Shown in pieces: positions 16,158 to 26,393 of a stretch of DNA of 64,000 nucleotides. This stretch comes from Streptomyces sp. JJ38 (GTDB lineage: Bacteria; Actinomycetota; Actinomycetes; Streptomycetales; Streptomycetaceae). Positions within the stretch are counted from its first letter, which is position 1. Each line of letters opens with the position of its first letter. A program made the translations under genes and the position numbers. The DNA lies in NCBI RefSeq assembly GCF_019303475.1, contig NZ_JABLSI010000009.1, forward strand, positions 2,304 through 66,303. The letters run 5' to 3'. The notes below the pieces were generated by a model. The model had not been told where the DNA came from, did not search any database, and saw only the letters and a program-made list of their open reading frames with translations.

Positions 16158-16742
16158 GTGACCCTCCTCGCCTGGATCATCTGGACCACCGTCGCGCTGG
16201 TGCTCGTCGGCGTCTACCTGAGCTGGACCGCCGGCCGACTGGACCGCCTCCACGCCCGCATCGACGCGGCCCGGGCAGCGCTGGACGCGCAGCTGCTGCG
16301 CCGCGCCTCCATCGCCCAGGAGATCGCCACGGCCGGGGTGTTCGACCCCGCCGCCTCGATGCTCCTCTACCAGAGCGCCCACGACGCCCGCTCGGCCCCT
16401 GAGGAGCAGCGGGAGGTGGCCGAGAGCGAACTGAGCCAGGCGCTGCGCGCCGTGCTCGGCGACACGGAGCAGGTGGCGGCCGTGCGCGGGGTGCCCGGGG
16501 GAGAGGAGTCGGCCGCGGAGCTGGCCGAGGCGGTCCGCCGGGTGCCCATGGCGCGCCGCTTCCACAACGACGCCGTCCGGGCCGCGCGGGCGCTGCGGCG
16601 GCACCGTAAGGTCCGCTGGCTCCGCCTCGCGGGGCACGCGCCGTTCCCGCTCGCCTTCGAGATGGACGACGAACCCCCCAAGGCCCTGGTGGACCGGGCG
16701 AACGGCGATGACCGCGTCACCGGGCGCGGACCGGGCCACTGA
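16158..16742 (+). CDS. Membrane-anchored LemA-like protein, unknown function
   Basis: A 194-residue protein with one N-terminal membrane segment (about 3-24) followed by mostly helical sequence. The pattern RLDRLHARIDAARAALDAQL after the anchor, and ARRFHNDAVRAARALRR near 134-150, resemble the first and last helices of LemA proteins; I infer this from pattern only. It starts 11 bases after pimA and may be co-transcribed with it. A 14-bp hairpin follows at 16820-16851. Confidence 0.7.
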   Translation: MTLLAWIIWTTVALVLVGVYLSWTAGRLDRLHARIDAARAALDAQLLRRASIAQEIATAGVFDPAASMLLYQSAHDARSAPEEQREVAESELSQALRAVLGDTEQVAAVRGVPGGEESAAELAEAVRRVPMARRFHNDAVRAARALRRHRKVRWLRLAGHAPFPLAFEMDDEPPKALVDRANGDDRVTGRGPGH

Positions 16743-16819
16743 CCGCGGACCGGGCCACTCGCGCCGGATTGGACCTTTGCCGGTCACCTGGCGGCAGGGT
16801 TTTATCAACCGTGGAGCAT

Positions 16820-16851
16820 GATCGGTCACGAAGTGGACTTCGTGGCCGATC
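16820..16851 (+). terminator. Hairpin between the LemA-like gene and pdxS
   Basis: A 14-bp stem (16820-16833 with 16838-16851; one G-U pair) with loop TGGA. It is probably the terminator of the pimA/LemA-like transcript. A possible pdxS -10 (TATACG, 16911-16916) lies between it and pdxS. Confidence 0.65.
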
Positions 16852-16973
16852 CGGGTGAGCAGGGCGGCGGGCCTACGATGGGTCCGTCGGACTGTATGCC
16901 GCCATAGCCCGGTATACGGCCCTCGTCATCCGCTGCCGTTTCTGTCGTCTTTGAACGTCGAGTGAGGTCAACC

Positions 16974-17888
16974 GTGTCCAGCACGTCTCCCAGCACATCC
17001 ACCGGCCCCGAGACCGGCACCGCGCGCGTCAAGCGCGGTATGGCCGAGCAGCTCAAGGGCGGCGTGATCATGGACGTGGTCACGCCCGAGCAGGCGAAGA
17101 TCGCCGAGGACGCGGGCGCGGTCGCCGTCATGGCGCTGGAGCGCGTCCCGGCCGACATCCGCAAGGACGGCGGCGTGGCCCGCATGTCCGACCCGGACAT
17201 GATCGAGGGCATCATCGACGCCGTCTCCATCCCGGTGATGGCCAAGTCCCGCATCGGCCACTTCGTGGAGGCCCAGGTCCTCCAGGCCCTCGGCGTGGAC
17301 TACATCGACGAGTCCGAGGTGCTCACCCCGGCCGACGAGGTCAACCACAGCGACAAGTTCGCCTTCACCACCCCCTTCGTCTGCGGTGCCACCAACCTGG
17401 GCGAGGCCCTGCGCCGTATCGCCGAGGGTGCGGCGATGATCCGTTCCAAGGGCGAGGCCGGCACCGGCAACGTCGTCGAGGCCGTGCGCCACATGCGCCA
17501 GATCAAGGGCGAGATCGCCCGGCTGAAGGGCCTGGACAACCATGAGCTCTACGCCGCGGCCAAGGAGCTGCGCGCCCCCTACGAGCTGGTCGCCGAGGTC
17601 GCCGAGCTGGGCAAGCTGCCCGTCGTGCTCTTCTCCGCCGGCGGTGTGGCCACCCCGGCCGACGCGGCGCTGATGCGTCAGCTCGGCGCCGAGGGCGTCT
17701 TCGTCGGCTCCGGCATCTTCAAGTCCGGTGACCCGGCCAAGCGTGCCGCCGCCATCGTCAAGGCCACCACCTTCTTCGACGACCCGAAGATCGTCGCCGA
17801 CGCCTCCCGCAACCTGGGCGAGGCCATGGTCGGCATCAACTGCGACACCCTGCCCGAGGCGGAGCGCTACGCCAGCCGCGGCTGGTGA
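16974..17888 (+). CDS. pdxS: Pyridoxal 5'-phosphate synthase, synthase subunit
   Basis: A 304-residue TIM-barrel protein that builds PLP from ribose 5-phosphate, glyceraldehyde 3-phosphate and ammonia from PdxT. The Schiff-base lysine is K91 in [10 protein letters not shown] and the conserved aspartate is D34 (VIMDVV). The GTG at 16974 is preceded by GTGAGGTC. The N-terminal 18 residues are Ser/Thr-rich and variable. pdxT follows after 96 bases; the two subunits form a 12+12 complex in the family. Confidence 0.97.
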   Translation: MSSTSPSTSTGPETGTARVKRGMAEQLKGGVIMDVVTPEQAKIAEDAGAVAVMALERVPADIRKDGGVARMSDPDMIEGIIDAVSIPVMAKSRIGHFVEAQVLQALGVDYIDESEVLTPADEVNHSDKFAFTTPFVCGATNLGEALRRIAEGAAMIRSKGEAGTGNVVEAVRHMRQIKGEIARLKGLDNHELYAAAKELRAPYELVAEVAELGKLPVVLFSAGGVATPADAALMRQLGAEGVFVGSGIFKSGDPAKRAAAIVKATTFFDDPKIVADASRNLGEAMVGINCDTLPEAERYASRGW

Positions 17889-17984
17889 CACCCGTCCCGG
17901 CCCCCGTGTCGTGACCACCGCAGCGTGACCGGGCGGCCCGGGCCAACGGCCCCGGCCGCCCGCCGCTCGTCAGAGAGGTATCCC

Positions 17985-18575
17985 GTGAGCAATCCCCACA
18001 TCGGCGTCCTCGCCCTCCAGGGCGACGTCCGCGAGCACCTGGCCGCCCTCGACGGCGCCGGTGCCACGGCGCGCCCCGTCCGCCGTGCGGAGGAGCTGGC
18101 CGCGGTGCACGGCCTCGTCATACCGGGTGGCGAGTCCACCACCATGTACAAGCTCGCCCACGTCTTCGGCCTGCTGGAGCCGCTGCGCGAGCGGGTCCGG
18201 GAGGGCCTGCCGGCCTACGGCTCCTGCGCCGGCATGATCATGCTGGCCGACAAGATCCTCGACCCGCGCTCCGGCCAGGAGACGATCGGCGGGATCGACA
18301 TGATCGTGCGTCGCAACGCCTTCGGGCGGCAGAACGAGTCCTTCGAGGCGGCTCTCGACGTCACCGGGGTCGCGGGTGGTCCGGTGCAGGGCGTGTTCAT
18401 CCGGGCGCCCTGGGTGGAGTCCACCGGCGCGGACGTGGAGACGCTCGCGCGGATCGACGGCCACCCGGTGGCGGTGCGCCAGGGCAACCTGCTGGCCACG
18501 TCGTTCCACCCCGAACTGACCGGCGACCACCGGGTACACGGGCTGTTCACCGCGATGGTGCGCGCGGCCCATTGA
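17985..18575 (+). CDS. pdxT: Pyridoxal 5'-phosphate synthase, glutaminase subunit
   Basis: A 196-residue class I glutaminase. It has GGEST (48-52), the nucleophile C81 (GSCAG) and the catalytic pair H175/E177 in FHPEL. It supplies ammonia to PdxS. The GTG at 17985 has GAGAGG upstream; the open extension to 17925 has no site. Confidence 0.96.
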   Translation: MSNPHIGVLALQGDVREHLAALDGAGATARPVRRAEELAAVHGLVIPGGESTTMYKLAHVFGLLEPLRERVREGLPAYGSCAGMIMLADKILDPRSGQETIGGIDMIVRRNAFGRQNESFEAALDVTGVAGGPVQGVFIRAPWVESTGADVETLARIDGHPVAVRQGNLLATSFHPELTGDHRVHGLFTAMVRAAH

Positions 18576-18634
18576 CGCGCTGGCGGTAGGATCGGCGCGT
18601 TGGAACCTGTTGGTGACTTTGAAGGAGCGAGGCT

Positions 18635-19387
18635 GTGTCCGGCCACAGTAAGTGGGCAACCACCAAGCACAAGAAGGCCGTGATCGATGCCAAGCGCGGC
18701 AAGCTCTTCGCCAAGCTGATCAAGAACATCGAGGTGGCGGCGCGGCTGGGCGGGGCGGACCCGGACGGCAACCCCACGCTCTACGACGCCATCCAGAAGG
18801 CGAAGAAGCAGTCGGTCCCCAACAAGAACATCGACAGCGCGGTCAAGCGCGGTGCCGGCCTTGAGGCGGGCGGCGCCGACTACGAGACGATCATGTACGA
18901 GGGCTACGGCCCCAACGGCGTGGCCGTGCTGATCGAGTGCCTGACGGACAACCGCAACCGGGCCGCGTCCGACGTCCGCGTCGCCATGACCCGCAACGGC
19001 GGCTCCATGGCGGACCCGGGCTCGGTCGCCTACCTCTTCAACCGCAAGGGCGTCGTCGTCGTGCCCAAGGGCGAGCTGACCGAGGACGACGTGCTCGGGG
19101 CCGTGCTCGACGCGGGCGTCGAGGAGGTCAACGACCTGGGCGAGTCCTTCGAGGTGCTCAGCGAGGCGACGGACCTGGTGGCGGTGCGCACCGCCCTCCA
19201 GGAGGCCGGCATCGACTACGACTCCGCCGACGCCAACTTCGTCCCCACCATGCAGGTGGAGCTCGACGAGGAGGGTGCGAAGAAGATCTTCAAGCTGATC
19301 GACGCCCTGGAGGACAGCGACGACGTGCAGAACGTCTTCGCCAACTTCGACGTCCCCGACGACGTCATGGCCAAGGTCGACGCCTGA
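18635..19387 (+). CDS. YebC/PmpR-family protein
   Basis: A 250-residue three-domain YebC protein beginning [20 protein letters not shown]. Family members bind DNA as regulators or act on the ribosome to ease stalling; position upstream of ruvC is the classic bacterial arrangement. The GTG at 18635 has AAGGAG upstream, and TAGGAT (18587-18592) may be its -10. A 19-bp terminator after the gene separates it from ruvC here. Confidence 0.95.
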   Translation: MSGHSKWATTKHKKAVIDAKRGKLFAKLIKNIEVAARLGGADPDGNPTLYDAIQKAKKQSVPNKNIDSAVKRGAGLEAGGADYETIMYEGYGPNGVAVLIECLTDNRNRAASDVRVAMTRNGGSMADPGSVAYLFNRKGVVVVPKGELTEDDVLGAVLDAGVEEVNDLGESFEVLSEATDLVAVRTALQEAGIDYDSADANFVPTMQVELDEEGAKKIFKLIDALEDSDDVQNVFANFDVPDDVMAKVDA

Positions 19388-19412
19388 CGGCCGGGGAACC
19401 GAGCCTGCCGTA

Positions 19413-19459
19413 CGACGGGCCGCACCGGGGATGACGACACTCCCCGGTGCGGCCCGTCG
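19413..19459 (+). terminator. Strong terminator between yebC and ruvC
   Basis: A perfect 19-bp stem (19413-19431 with 19441-19459) with a 9-base loop begins 26 bases after yebC. It implies that ruvCAB has its own promoter. Confidence 0.8.
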
Positions 19460-19502
19460 CGTTGTCGGAGGCGGCGGATAACCTGCCGTACAGCCGACCG
19501 AA

Positions 19503-19524
19503 GATCCACCGGGGATCCACCGGG
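19503..19524. repeat. Two tandem 11-base repeats upstream of ruvC
   Basis: GATCCACCGGG occurs twice head to tail, 28 bases before the ruvC start. It may be a protein-binding direct repeat or chance; I see no LexA-type GAAC-N4-GTTC site in this gap. Confidence 0.5.
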
Positions 19525-19551
19525 GCCGAAGTGCGAGAGGGGTGTGGCGCG

Positions 19552-20115
19552 TTGCGCGTGCTCGGCGTGGACCCGGGGCTCACACGGTGCGGCGTGGGCG
19601 TCGTCGAGGGGACGGCGGGCCGGCCGTTGACGATGGTCGCGGTGGGCGTCGTCCGCACCCCCGCCGAGGCCGAGGTGCCGCAGCGCCTGGTGGAGATCGA
19701 GCGCGGGCTGGAGCGGTGGCTCGACGAGCACCGGCCCACGGCCGTCGCCGTCGAGCGGGTCTTCAGCCAGCACAACGTGCGCACGGTCATGGGCACCGCC
19801 CAGGCCAGCGCCGTCGCCATGCTGTGCGCCGCCCGCCGCGGCCTGCCGGTCGCCCTCCACACCCCCAGCGAGGTCAAGGCGGCCGTCACCGGGAGCGGTC
19901 GGGCCGAGAAGGCGCAGGTCGGTGCCATGGTGACGCGGCTGCTGCGGCTGTCGGAGGCGCCCCGGCCCGCCGACGCCGCCGACGCCCTCGCCCTGGCCAT
20001 CTGCCACATCTGGCGCGCCCCCGCCCAGGGCCGCCTCCAGCAGGCCCGGCGCCTGCACGCCGCGCCCCCACGCTCAGCGCCGCCCCCGCACTCCCTGAAA
20101 GGCCCCCGCCGATGA
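19552..20115 (+). CDS. ruvC: Holliday junction resolvase RuvC
   Basis: A 187-residue RNase H-fold nuclease that cuts Holliday junctions. The acidic residues are in place: D7 (GVDPGLT), E68 (AVERVF), D141 and D144 ([14 protein letters not shown]). The TTG at 19552 is chosen because GAGAGGGG lies upstream and MRVLGVDPG is the family N terminus; an in-frame GTG at 19531 would add 7 residues. The last 30 residues are Pro/Ala/Arg-rich and variable. It overlaps ruvA by 4 bases. Confidence 0.95.
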   Translation: MRVLGVDPGLTRCGVGVVEGTAGRPLTMVAVGVVRTPAEAEVPQRLVEIERGLERWLDEHRPTAVAVERVFSQHNVRTVMGTAQASAVAMLCAARRGLPVALHTPSEVKAAVTGSGRAEKAQVGAMVTRLLRLSEAPRPADAADALALAICHIWRAPAQGRLQQARRLHAAPPRSAPPPHSLKGPRR

Positions 20116-20735
20116 TCGCGTTCGTCCAAGGACCCGTCGCCGCCCTCGCGCCGGACACCGCCGTCATCGAGGTCGGCGGCGTCGGCATGGCCGTCCAGTG
20201 CACGCCCGCCACCCTGGCCGGGCTCCGCACGGGCGAGGAGGCGCGGCTGGCCACCTCACTCGTCGTCCGGGAGGACAGCCTCACCCTCTACGGCTTCGCG
20301 GACGACGACGAACGCCAGGTGTTCGAACTCCTGCAGACCGCCAGCGGCGTGGGGCCCCGGCTGGCCCAGGCCATGCTGGCCGTCCACCGTCCCGACGCCC
20401 TGCGCCGCGCGGTGGCCGCGGGGGACGAGAAGGCCCTCACGGCGGTGCCCGGCATCGGCAAGAAGGGGGCGCAGAAGCTCCTGCTGGAGCTGAAGGACCG
20501 GCTCGGAGCCCCCGTCGGAGCGGCTCCGGCCCCCGCCGCCGGATCCGCGGCGCCCGCCCCCTGGCGGGATCAGCTCCACTCCGCGCTGCTCGGCCTCGGC
20601 TACGCCGCCCGCGAGGCGGACGAGGCCGTCTCCGCCGTGGCGCCGCTGGCCGACGAGCAGTCGGCCGGGGGAGGCCGGCCGCAGGTCGCCGCGCTGCTGC
20701 GGGCCGCCCTGCAGACCATGAACCGCACCCGCTGA
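20112..20735 (+). CDS. ruvA: Holliday junction DNA-binding subunit RuvA
   Basis: A 207-residue protein with an N-terminal OB fold (about 1-62), two helix-hairpin-helix motifs ([12 protein letters not shown] and [12 protein letters not shown]), an Ala/Pro linker (about 135-155) and the C-terminal RuvB-contact domain. It binds the four-way junction and loads RuvB. The ATG overlaps the ruvC stop as ATGA. Confidence 0.96.
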   Translation: MIAFVQGPVAALAPDTAVIEVGGVGMAVQCTPATLAGLRTGEEARLATSLVVREDSLTLYGFADDDERQVFELLQTASGVGPRLAQAMLAVHRPDALRRAVAAGDEKALTAVPGIGKKGAQKLLLELKDRLGAPVGAAPAPAAGSAAPAPWRDQLHSALLGLGYAAREADEAVSAVAPLADEQSAGGGRPQVAALLRAALQTMNRTR

Positions 20736-20771
20736 CGCGCCCGCCGCCGAGGCCCGACGAGAGATCCGAGC

Positions 20772-21890
20772 ATGACCTGGGACGACCACAGCGCACAGGA
20801 CCACGGCCACGAGCCGCCGGGCGAGGGGACGCCGCACGGCGGCGAGCGGCTCGTCGGGGCCGGCGCCGACACCGACGACACCGCGGTCGAGGCGGCGCTG
20901 CGCCCCAAGACGCTCGCCGAGTTCGTCGGTCAGCCCAAGGTGCGCGAGCAGCTCGACCTCGTGCTCCGCGCCGCCCGGCAGCGCGGCGCCACCGCGGACC
21001 ACGTGCTCCTCTCCGGTGCCCCCGGGCTCGGCAAGACCACCCTCTCCATGATCATCGCCGCCGAGATGGGCGCCCCCATCCGGATCACCTCCGGCCCCGC
21101 CATCCAGCACGCGGGCGACCTCGCGGCGATCCTCTCCTCCCTCCAGGAGGGCGAGGTGCTCTTCCTGGACGAGATCCACCGCATGTCCCGTCCCGCCGAG
21201 GAGATGCTGTACATGGCGATGGAGGACTTCCGGGTCGACGTCGTCGTCGGCAAGGGGCCGGGGGCCACCGCCATTCCGCTGGAGCTCCCGCCGTTCACCC
21301 TGGTCGGCGCCACCACCCGGGCCGGGCTGCTGCCGCCGCCGCTGCGCGACCGCTTCGGCTTCACCGCGCACATGGAGTTCTACGAGCGCCCCGAGCTGGA
21401 GCGCGTCCTCCACCGCTCCGCGGGGCTGCTGGACGTCGAGGCGGACGCCGAGGGCGCGGCCGAGATCGCCTCCCGCTCGCGGGGCACCCCGCGCATCGCC
21501 AACCGGCTGCTGCGCCGCGTGCGCGACTACGCCCAGGTCAAGGCCGACGGCGTCATCACCCGGGAGATCGCCGCCCAGGCCCTGGCCGTGTACGAGGTCG
21601 ACGAGCGCGGCCTGGACCGGCTGGACCGCTCGGTGCTCCAGGCGCTGCTGAAGCTGTTCAACGGCGGGCCCGTCGGCGTCTCCACCCTGGCCGTCGCGGT
21701 GGGGGAGGAGCGGGAGACCGTCGAGGAGGTCGCCGAGCCCTTCCTCGTGCGGGAGGGCCTCCTCGCCCGTACGCCCCGGGGCCGCGTCGCGACCCCGGCC
21801 GCCTGGGCACACCTGGGGCTGACCCCGCCCACGCCCGCCGCCGGGTCGCCGGCCGCCCCTCCCGGTCAGGGCGGGCTGTTCGACGGTTGA
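20772..21890 (+). CDS. ruvB: Holliday junction branch-migration ATPase RuvB
   Basis: A 372-residue AAA+ motor. It has an N-terminal extension of about 40 acidic/polar residues, Walker [10 protein letters not shown] (82-90), Walker B LFLDEIHR and a C-terminal winged helix. It pumps DNA through RuvA-bound junctions. It is separated from ruvA by 36 bases. The N-terminal extension is longer than in E. coli RuvB. Confidence 0.97.
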   Translation: MTWDDHSAQDHGHEPPGEGTPHGGERLVGAGADTDDTAVEAALRPKTLAEFVGQPKVREQLDLVLRAARQRGATADHVLLSGAPGLGKTTLSMIIAAEMGAPIRITSGPAIQHAGDLAAILSSLQEGEVLFLDEIHRMSRPAEEMLYMAMEDFRVDVVVGKGPGATAIPLELPPFTLVGATTRAGLLPPPLRDRFGFTAHMEFYERPELERVLHRSAGLLDVEADAEGAAEIASRSRGTPRIANRLLRRVRDYAQVKADGVITREIAAQALAVYEVDERGLDRLDRSVLQALLKLFNGGPVGVSTLAVAVGEERETVEEVAEPFLVREGLLARTPRGRVATPAAWAHLGLTPPTPAAGSPAAPPGQGGLFDG

Positions 21891-22036
21891 CGTCGCCCCG
21901 GGCGCCGGCGTGCGTCAGGACGGGTGAAGCGGCGGCCGCCCCCGCAACCGGTTTCGGTGGCGGTTTTTCCCCGGACATCCGGCAGCGGAAGCGCCCGGTA
22001 TTCGTGGTTCGCGGAACCGGGGTGCCATGCTGGACG

Positions 22037-22066
22037 TTGTTCCACCGGTGGGGCCTCCCTTAGACT
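22037..22066 (+). promoter_or_regulatory. Promoter for yajC-secD-secF
   Basis: TTGTTC (22037-22042), an 18-base spacer and TAGACT (22061-22066). Transcription would start near 22073, leaving a leader of about 80 bases before yajC. It is the best promoter match in the 262-base gap after ruvB. Confidence 0.55.
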
Positions 22067-22152
22067 CCGCCGATGCCGTCCCTGTGGCCGGCTCACCCAT
22101 CCTCATACACCCCCCAGGTCGCTCGCGGCCTTGCAAAGGACATCTTTCCGCC

Positions 22153-22626
22153 GTGGATATCGCATTTCTCCTTCCTCTCCTCATCCTGATCGGCTTCATG
22201 TTCCTGATGACGCGATCGGCCAAGAAGAAGCAGCAGCAGGCCATGCAGATGCGTGATCAGATGCAGCCGGGTACGGGTGTGCGCACCATCGGTGGCATGT
22301 ACGCCCGGGTCAAGGAGGTCGGCGACGACACGGTGACCCTCGAGGTCGCCCCCGGCGTGCACGCCCTCTACGCCAAGAACGCCGTGGGCGCGGTGCTGGA
22401 GGACGAGGAGTTCGACCGCATCGTCCACGGCGCCCACGCCGAGGGCGACGACGCCCCTGTGGTGCCCGACGACGCCTCCACTCTGACCGGTCCGGTGGGT
22501 TCCGCCGACGAGGACGGCGATGGAAAGATCGGGCTCAGCAAGGAGAGCGGCCCGGCCCCCGCCGACAACGCGGACGGGGAGTCCGAGGACACCGAGCGCG
22601 ACGGCGAGGACGGCCAGAAGAAGTAG
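22153..22626 (+). CDS. yajC: Preprotein translocase accessory subunit YajC
   Basis: A 157-residue protein with one N-terminal membrane helix (about 3-20), the basic KKKQQQAMQMRDQMQPG stretch and a short beta domain, as in YajC. The C-terminal 60 residues are acidic and low-complexity (to GEDGQKK), longer than in most bacteria. The GTG at 22153 has AAAGGA 12 bases upstream. It works with SecD-SecF at the SecYEG channel. An 8-bp hairpin (22635-22660) lies between yajC and secD and may attenuate read-through. Confidence 0.93.
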   Translation: MDIAFLLPLLILIGFMFLMTRSAKKKQQQAMQMRDQMQPGTGVRTIGGMYARVKEVGDDTVTLEVAPGVHALYAKNAVGAVLEDEEFDRIVHGAHAEGDDAPVVPDDASTLTGPVGSADEDGDGKIGLSKESGPAPADNADGESEDTERDGEDGQKK

Positions 22627-22738
22627 GCCCCCGTGCCGCCGGGCCTACCGGTCCGGCGGCGACGCACGTTCGCACACCACTTCGCGCGCCACGCGGCGAC
22701 CACCGCGCGCGGGCGGCCGGACAGGGAGAAACGACAAG

Positions 22739-24586
22739 GTGGCAACACCGAAGAAGCGCCGGAGGGTCCCTGGGGCGCAGGGGAAACCGTGGCGGGCGCT
22801 GACGCTGATGCTGGCGCTGACCGCCGTCCTCACGGGCGGGATGTTCCTCTCGGGGGCGACGACGCCCCGGCTGGGCATCGACCTCGCCGGCGGCACCAGC
22901 ATCACCCTCGCGGCCGTGGACCGGCCTGGCAAGGAGAGCGCGGTCAACGAGGCCAACATGAACACGGCGGTCTCGATCATCGAGCGCCGTGTGAACGGGC
23001 TCGGCGTCTCCGAGGCCGAGGTCAAGACCCAGGGTGACCGCAACATCATCGTCAACATCCCGAAGGGCACGGACGAGGAGCAGGCCCGGGAGCAGGTCGG
23101 CACCACCGCCGAGCTGGGCTTCCGGGCGGTGCTGAACGCCGTGCCCGCCGGCGCGCCCGTACCGGACCCGGCCGAGTCCCCGGAGACGGAGGACGGCGCC
23201 GCGGAGGACGGCGAGGAGAAGCCCGAGGACGGCGAGGAGAAGCCGGAGGACGACGGCGCCGCGGGCGAGGACAAGCCCGAGACCGCGCCCTCCGGGGACG
23301 CCGGTGAGTCGAACCAGCCCGACGCCCAGGGCGGCCGGCTCGGCCCGGTGACCGACGAGTCGCCCTCGCCCGACCCGAGCGCCACCGCCGACGCGGGCGA
23401 GGAGGGCGCCGCGGGCGAGAAGAAGCCCGAGCAGGACCCCGAGGATTCTCCGGAGCCGCCCGCGGCGGACGAGGGCGCCGCGGCCCTGATGCAGCAGCTC
23501 CAGCAGCTCGACTGCTCCACCAGGAAGGGCCGGGCCCAGGCCAGCCAGGCGGTGGCCGCCGCCGAGCCCTCCGAGCAGGTCGTCGCCTGTGACCAGGACG
23601 GCGCCTACAAGTACGTGCTCGGCCCCGTCGAGGTGCCCGGCACCCAGGTCGAGGGCGCGGACGCCGCCTTCGACCAACAGCGCGGCATCTGGCTCGTGAC
23701 CATGGACTTCACGGACGGCGGCGGCAAGAAGTTCGCCGACGTCACCGGCCGCATCTCGGCGCTGCCGCAGCCGCAGAACCAGTTCGCCATCACCCTGGAC
23801 GGCCAGGTCGTCTCCGCACCGTCGGTGTCCTCGCGGATCGCCGGCGGCCAGGCCGAGATCACCGGCAGCTTCAACCAGGACTCCGCCGCGGACCTGGCCA
23901 ACGTACTGAAGTTCGGTGCGCTGCCGATCACGTTCGAGGAGGCCAACGTCCTCACGATCTCGCCGTCCCTGGGCGGCGAGCAGCTCAAGGCCGGGCTCAT
24001 CGCCGGCGCCATCGGGCTCGCCCTCGTGGTGGTCTACCTGTTCTTCTACTACCGGGCGCTGTCGCTCGTCGCGATCGCCAGCCTGCTCGCCATGGGCGGT
24101 CTGACGTACGTGATCATGTCGCTGCTCGGCCCGGCCATCGGCTTCGCGCTGAGCCTGCCTGCCGTGTGCGGCGCCATCGTGGCGATCGGCATCACCGCCG
24201 ACTCGTTCATCGTCTACTTCGAACGCATCCGGGACGAGGTCCGCGAGGGCCGCTCCATCCGCCCGGCCATCGAGCGGGCGTGGCCCCGCGCCCGGCACAC
24301 GATCCTGATCTCGGACGTCGTCTCGTTCCTGGCCGCCGTGGTGCTGTTCTTCGCCGCGGTCGGCTCGGTCCAGGGCTTCGCGTTCGTCCTCGGCCTGACG
24401 ACGCTGCTCGACGTCCTCGTGGTCTTCCTGCTCACGAAGCCGCTGACGAGCATCCTGGCGGCCCGGCCGTTCTTCTCCAGCGGTCACCGCTGGTCCGGGC
24501 TGGACCCCAAGCGGCTGGGAGCCCAGCCGCCCATCCGCGGGCGCCGTCGCGCGCCGTCCACCACGGCCGAGCCGAAGGAGGCCTGA
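22739..24586 (+). CDS. secD: Protein translocase subunit SecD
   Basis: A 615-residue RND-type membrane protein that uses the proton motive force to help pull proteins out of SecYEG. It has TM1 (about 20-40), a large extracytoplasmic domain, then five membrane helices in about 420-590 with conserved GIDLAGGT near the N terminus. The extracytoplasmic domain carries an unusual insertion, about residues 140-250, very rich in Glu, Asp, Pro and Ala, including two tandem EDGEEKP units. The GTG at 22739 has AGGGAG upstream. secF follows one base after the stop. Confidence 0.95.
   Translation: MATPKKRRRVPGAQGKPWRALTLMLALTAVLTGGMFLSGATTPRLGIDLAGGTSITLAAVDRPGKESAVNEANMNTAVSIIERRVNGLGVSEAEVKTQGDRNIIVNIPKGTDEEQAREQVGTTAELGFRAVLNAVPAGAPVPDPAESPETEDGAAEDGEEKPEDGEEKPEDDGAAGEDKPETAPSGDAGESNQPDAQGGRLGPVTDESPSPDPSATADAGEEGAAGEKKPEQDPEDSPEPPAADEGAAALMQQLQQLDCSTRKGRAQASQAVAAAEPSEQVVACDQDGAYKYVLGPVEVPGTQVEGADAAFDQQRGIWLVTMDFTDGGGKKFADVTGRISALPQPQNQFAITLDGQVVSAPSVSSRIAGGQAEITGSFNQDSAADLANVLKFGALPITFEEANVLTISPSLGGEQLKAGLIAGAIGLALVVVYLFFYYRALSLVAIASLLAMGGLTYVIMSLLGPAIGFALSLPAVCGAIVAIGITADSFIVYFERIRDEVREGRSIRPAIERAWPRARHTILISDVVSFLAAVVLFFAAVGSVQGFAFVLGLTTLLDVLVVFLLTKPLTSILAARPFFSSGHRWSGLDPKRLGAQPPIRGRRRAPSTTAEPKEA
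23204..23245 (+). repeat. Two tandem 21-base units inside secD
   Basis: Two consecutive 21-base units, differing only in the last base, encode EDGEEKP twice within the acidic insertion of SecD. Repeat slippage is a likely route by which this low-complexity stretch grew. Confidence 0.85.
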
Positions 24587-24587
24587 G

Positions 24588-25748
24588 ATGTCCCGTATCG
24601 GCGAACTCGGTGCCAAGCTGTACCGCGGCGAGGCCGCCTACGACTTCGTGGGCCGGCGCAAGATCTGGTACCTGGTCTCCGTCATCATGATCGCCATCTC
24701 GCTGGCCGGTCTGGGCGGCAAGGGCCTGTTCATGGGCGTGGAGTTCCAGGGCGGCGCCGTCTTCACGACGCCGCCGACCCAGGTGTCCATCGAGGACGCC
24801 CGGTCCATGGCCGAGGAGGCGACGGGCAACGACGCCCGGGTGCAGCGGCTCGGCAACGACGCCCTGCGCATCACGATCACGGGTCTGGACACGGAGACGT
24901 CCAACGCCGCCCGCGGCGAGCTGGCGCAGGACCTGGGCCTGGAGACCGGTGAGCTGAACGCCGAGCTGGTCGGCCCGAGCTGGGGCGACCAGATGACGAG
25001 CAAGGCGCTCACCGGCATGGTGATCTTCCTGGTGCTCGTCAGTGTGTACCTGGCGATCACCTTCGAGTGGCGGATGGCGCTGGCCGCCCTCGCCGCGCTC
25101 CTGCACGACCTCGTCATCACCGTCGGCGTGTACGCCCTGGTGGGATTCGAGGTCACCCCGGGCACGGTGGTGGGCGTCCTGACGATCCTCGGCTACTCGC
25201 TCTACGACACCGTGGTCGTCTTCGACAAGGTCAACGAGAACACCCGCACGCTCAACAAGCAGAACCGCTGGACGTTCGCGGAGCTGGCCAACCGCGGCCT
25301 GAACGCGACGCTGATCCGTTCGGTCAACACCTCGGTGGTCGCCCTGCTGCCCGTCGGCGGTCTGCTGATCATCGGCGCCGGGCTGCTCGGCGGCGGCATG
25401 CTCAAGGACATCGCGCTGTCGCTGTTCGTGGGTCTCGCCGCGGGTACCTACTCCTCGATCATGCTCGCCACCCCGATCGTGGTCGACCTGAAGAAGGGCC
25501 AGCCCGAGGTCAAGCGCCACGACCGTCGGGTCCTCTCCAAGCGCGCCAAGGCCGACCCGGGCGATGCCGAGGGCCGGGACGCCGTGGACGAGGACGGGGC
25601 CGAGGGCGCGGCGCACACCGCGGACGCCCAGGACGACCCGGAGCCCGCGGAGGTCGCCCCGGCCGGGGCCGCAGCCGCGACCGCGTCCCGTCCGGGCGGT
25701 CCCCGCACCGGGCGCGCCCGCGGCGGCTCGGCGGGGAGGCGCCGGTGA
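24588..25748 (+). CDS. secF: Protein translocase subunit SecF
   Basis: A 386-residue partner of SecD with six membrane helices. TM1 is near 25-45 and is followed by the FQGGAVF motif; five more helices lie in about 140-300. The C-terminal 75 residues are charged and Ala/Pro-rich, presumably cytoplasmic. The ATG starts one base after secD. The stop overlaps the GTG of apt by 4 bases. Confidence 0.95.
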   Translation: MSRIGELGAKLYRGEAAYDFVGRRKIWYLVSVIMIAISLAGLGGKGLFMGVEFQGGAVFTTPPTQVSIEDARSMAEEATGNDARVQRLGNDALRITITGLDTETSNAARGELAQDLGLETGELNAELVGPSWGDQMTSKALTGMVIFLVLVSVYLAITFEWRMALAALAALLHDLVITVGVYALVGFEVTPGTVVGVLTILGYSLYDTVVVFDKVNENTRTLNKQNRWTFAELANRGLNATLIRSVNTSVVALLPVGGLLIIGAGLLGGGMLKDIALSLFVGLAAGTYSSIMLATPIVVDLKKGQPEVKRHDRRVLSKRAKADPGDAEGRDAVDEDGAEGAAHTADAQDDPEPAEVAPAGAAAATASRPGGPRTGRARGGSAGRRR

Positions 25749-26320
25749 CCGGCGTGACCGGCCCGGTGCCGCCCCAGCGCACCGAGGACCTGACGGGCCT
25801 GCTGCTGAGCCGCATCCGGGACGTGGCCGACCACCCGAAGCCGGGGGTGGTGTTCAAGGACATCACCCCGCTGCTGGCGGACCCGGTGGCCTTCGCCGCC
25901 CTCACCGAGGCCCTGGCCGCCCGGTGCGCGGAACTGGGGGCGACGAAGATCGTCGGGCTGGAGGCGCGCGGCTTCATCCTCGGCGCCCCGGTGGCCGTCC
26001 GCGCCGGGGTGGGCTTCGTGCCCGTCCGCAAGGCCGGAAAGCTCCCCGGGGCCACCCTGGGGCAGGCGTACGACCTCGAGTACGGCAGCGCCGAGATCGA
26101 GATCCACGCGGAGGACCTCCGTGACGGTGACCGGGTGCTCATCATCGACGACGTCCTGGCCACCGGCGGCACCGCCGAAGCCGGTGTCCACCTCGTCCGG
26201 CGCTCCGGCGCCGAGGTGGCCGGCATGGGCGTCCTGATGGAGCTGGGCTTCCTCGCGGGCCGTCCGCGCGTTGAGACGGCCCTGGCCGGAGCCCCGCTGG
26301 ACGCCCTGGTCACGGTCTAG
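25745..26320 (+). CDS. apt: Adenine phosphoribosyltransferase
   Basis: A 191-residue type I phosphoribosyltransferase that salvages adenine to AMP with PRPP. It has [21 protein letters not shown] and the PRPP-binding loop [17 protein letters not shown]. It overlaps secF by GTGA and precedes relA by 73 bases, the usual actinobacterial order secDF-apt-relA. The link is metabolic: both apt and RelA products touch purine nucleotide pools. Confidence 0.96.
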   Translation: MTGVTGPVPPQRTEDLTGLLLSRIRDVADHPKPGVVFKDITPLLADPVAFAALTEALAARCAELGATKIVGLEARGFILGAPVAVRAGVGFVPVRKAGKLPGATLGQAYDLEYGSAEIEIHAEDLRDGDRVLIIDDVLATGGTAEAGVHLVRRSGAEVAGMGVLMELGFLAGRPRVETALAGAPLDALVTV

Positions 26321-26393
26321 GGCGGTTCTCCCCGGCAGGGCTCGATACCATGGCAGTCCAGCCGTTTCCGGCCGGACCGTCCAAGGAGAGCTC

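Noticed and set aside
19460-19551. LexA/SOS box upstream of ruvC
   Set aside because: No GAAC-N4-GTTC or close variant seen; only a tandem 11-base repeat.
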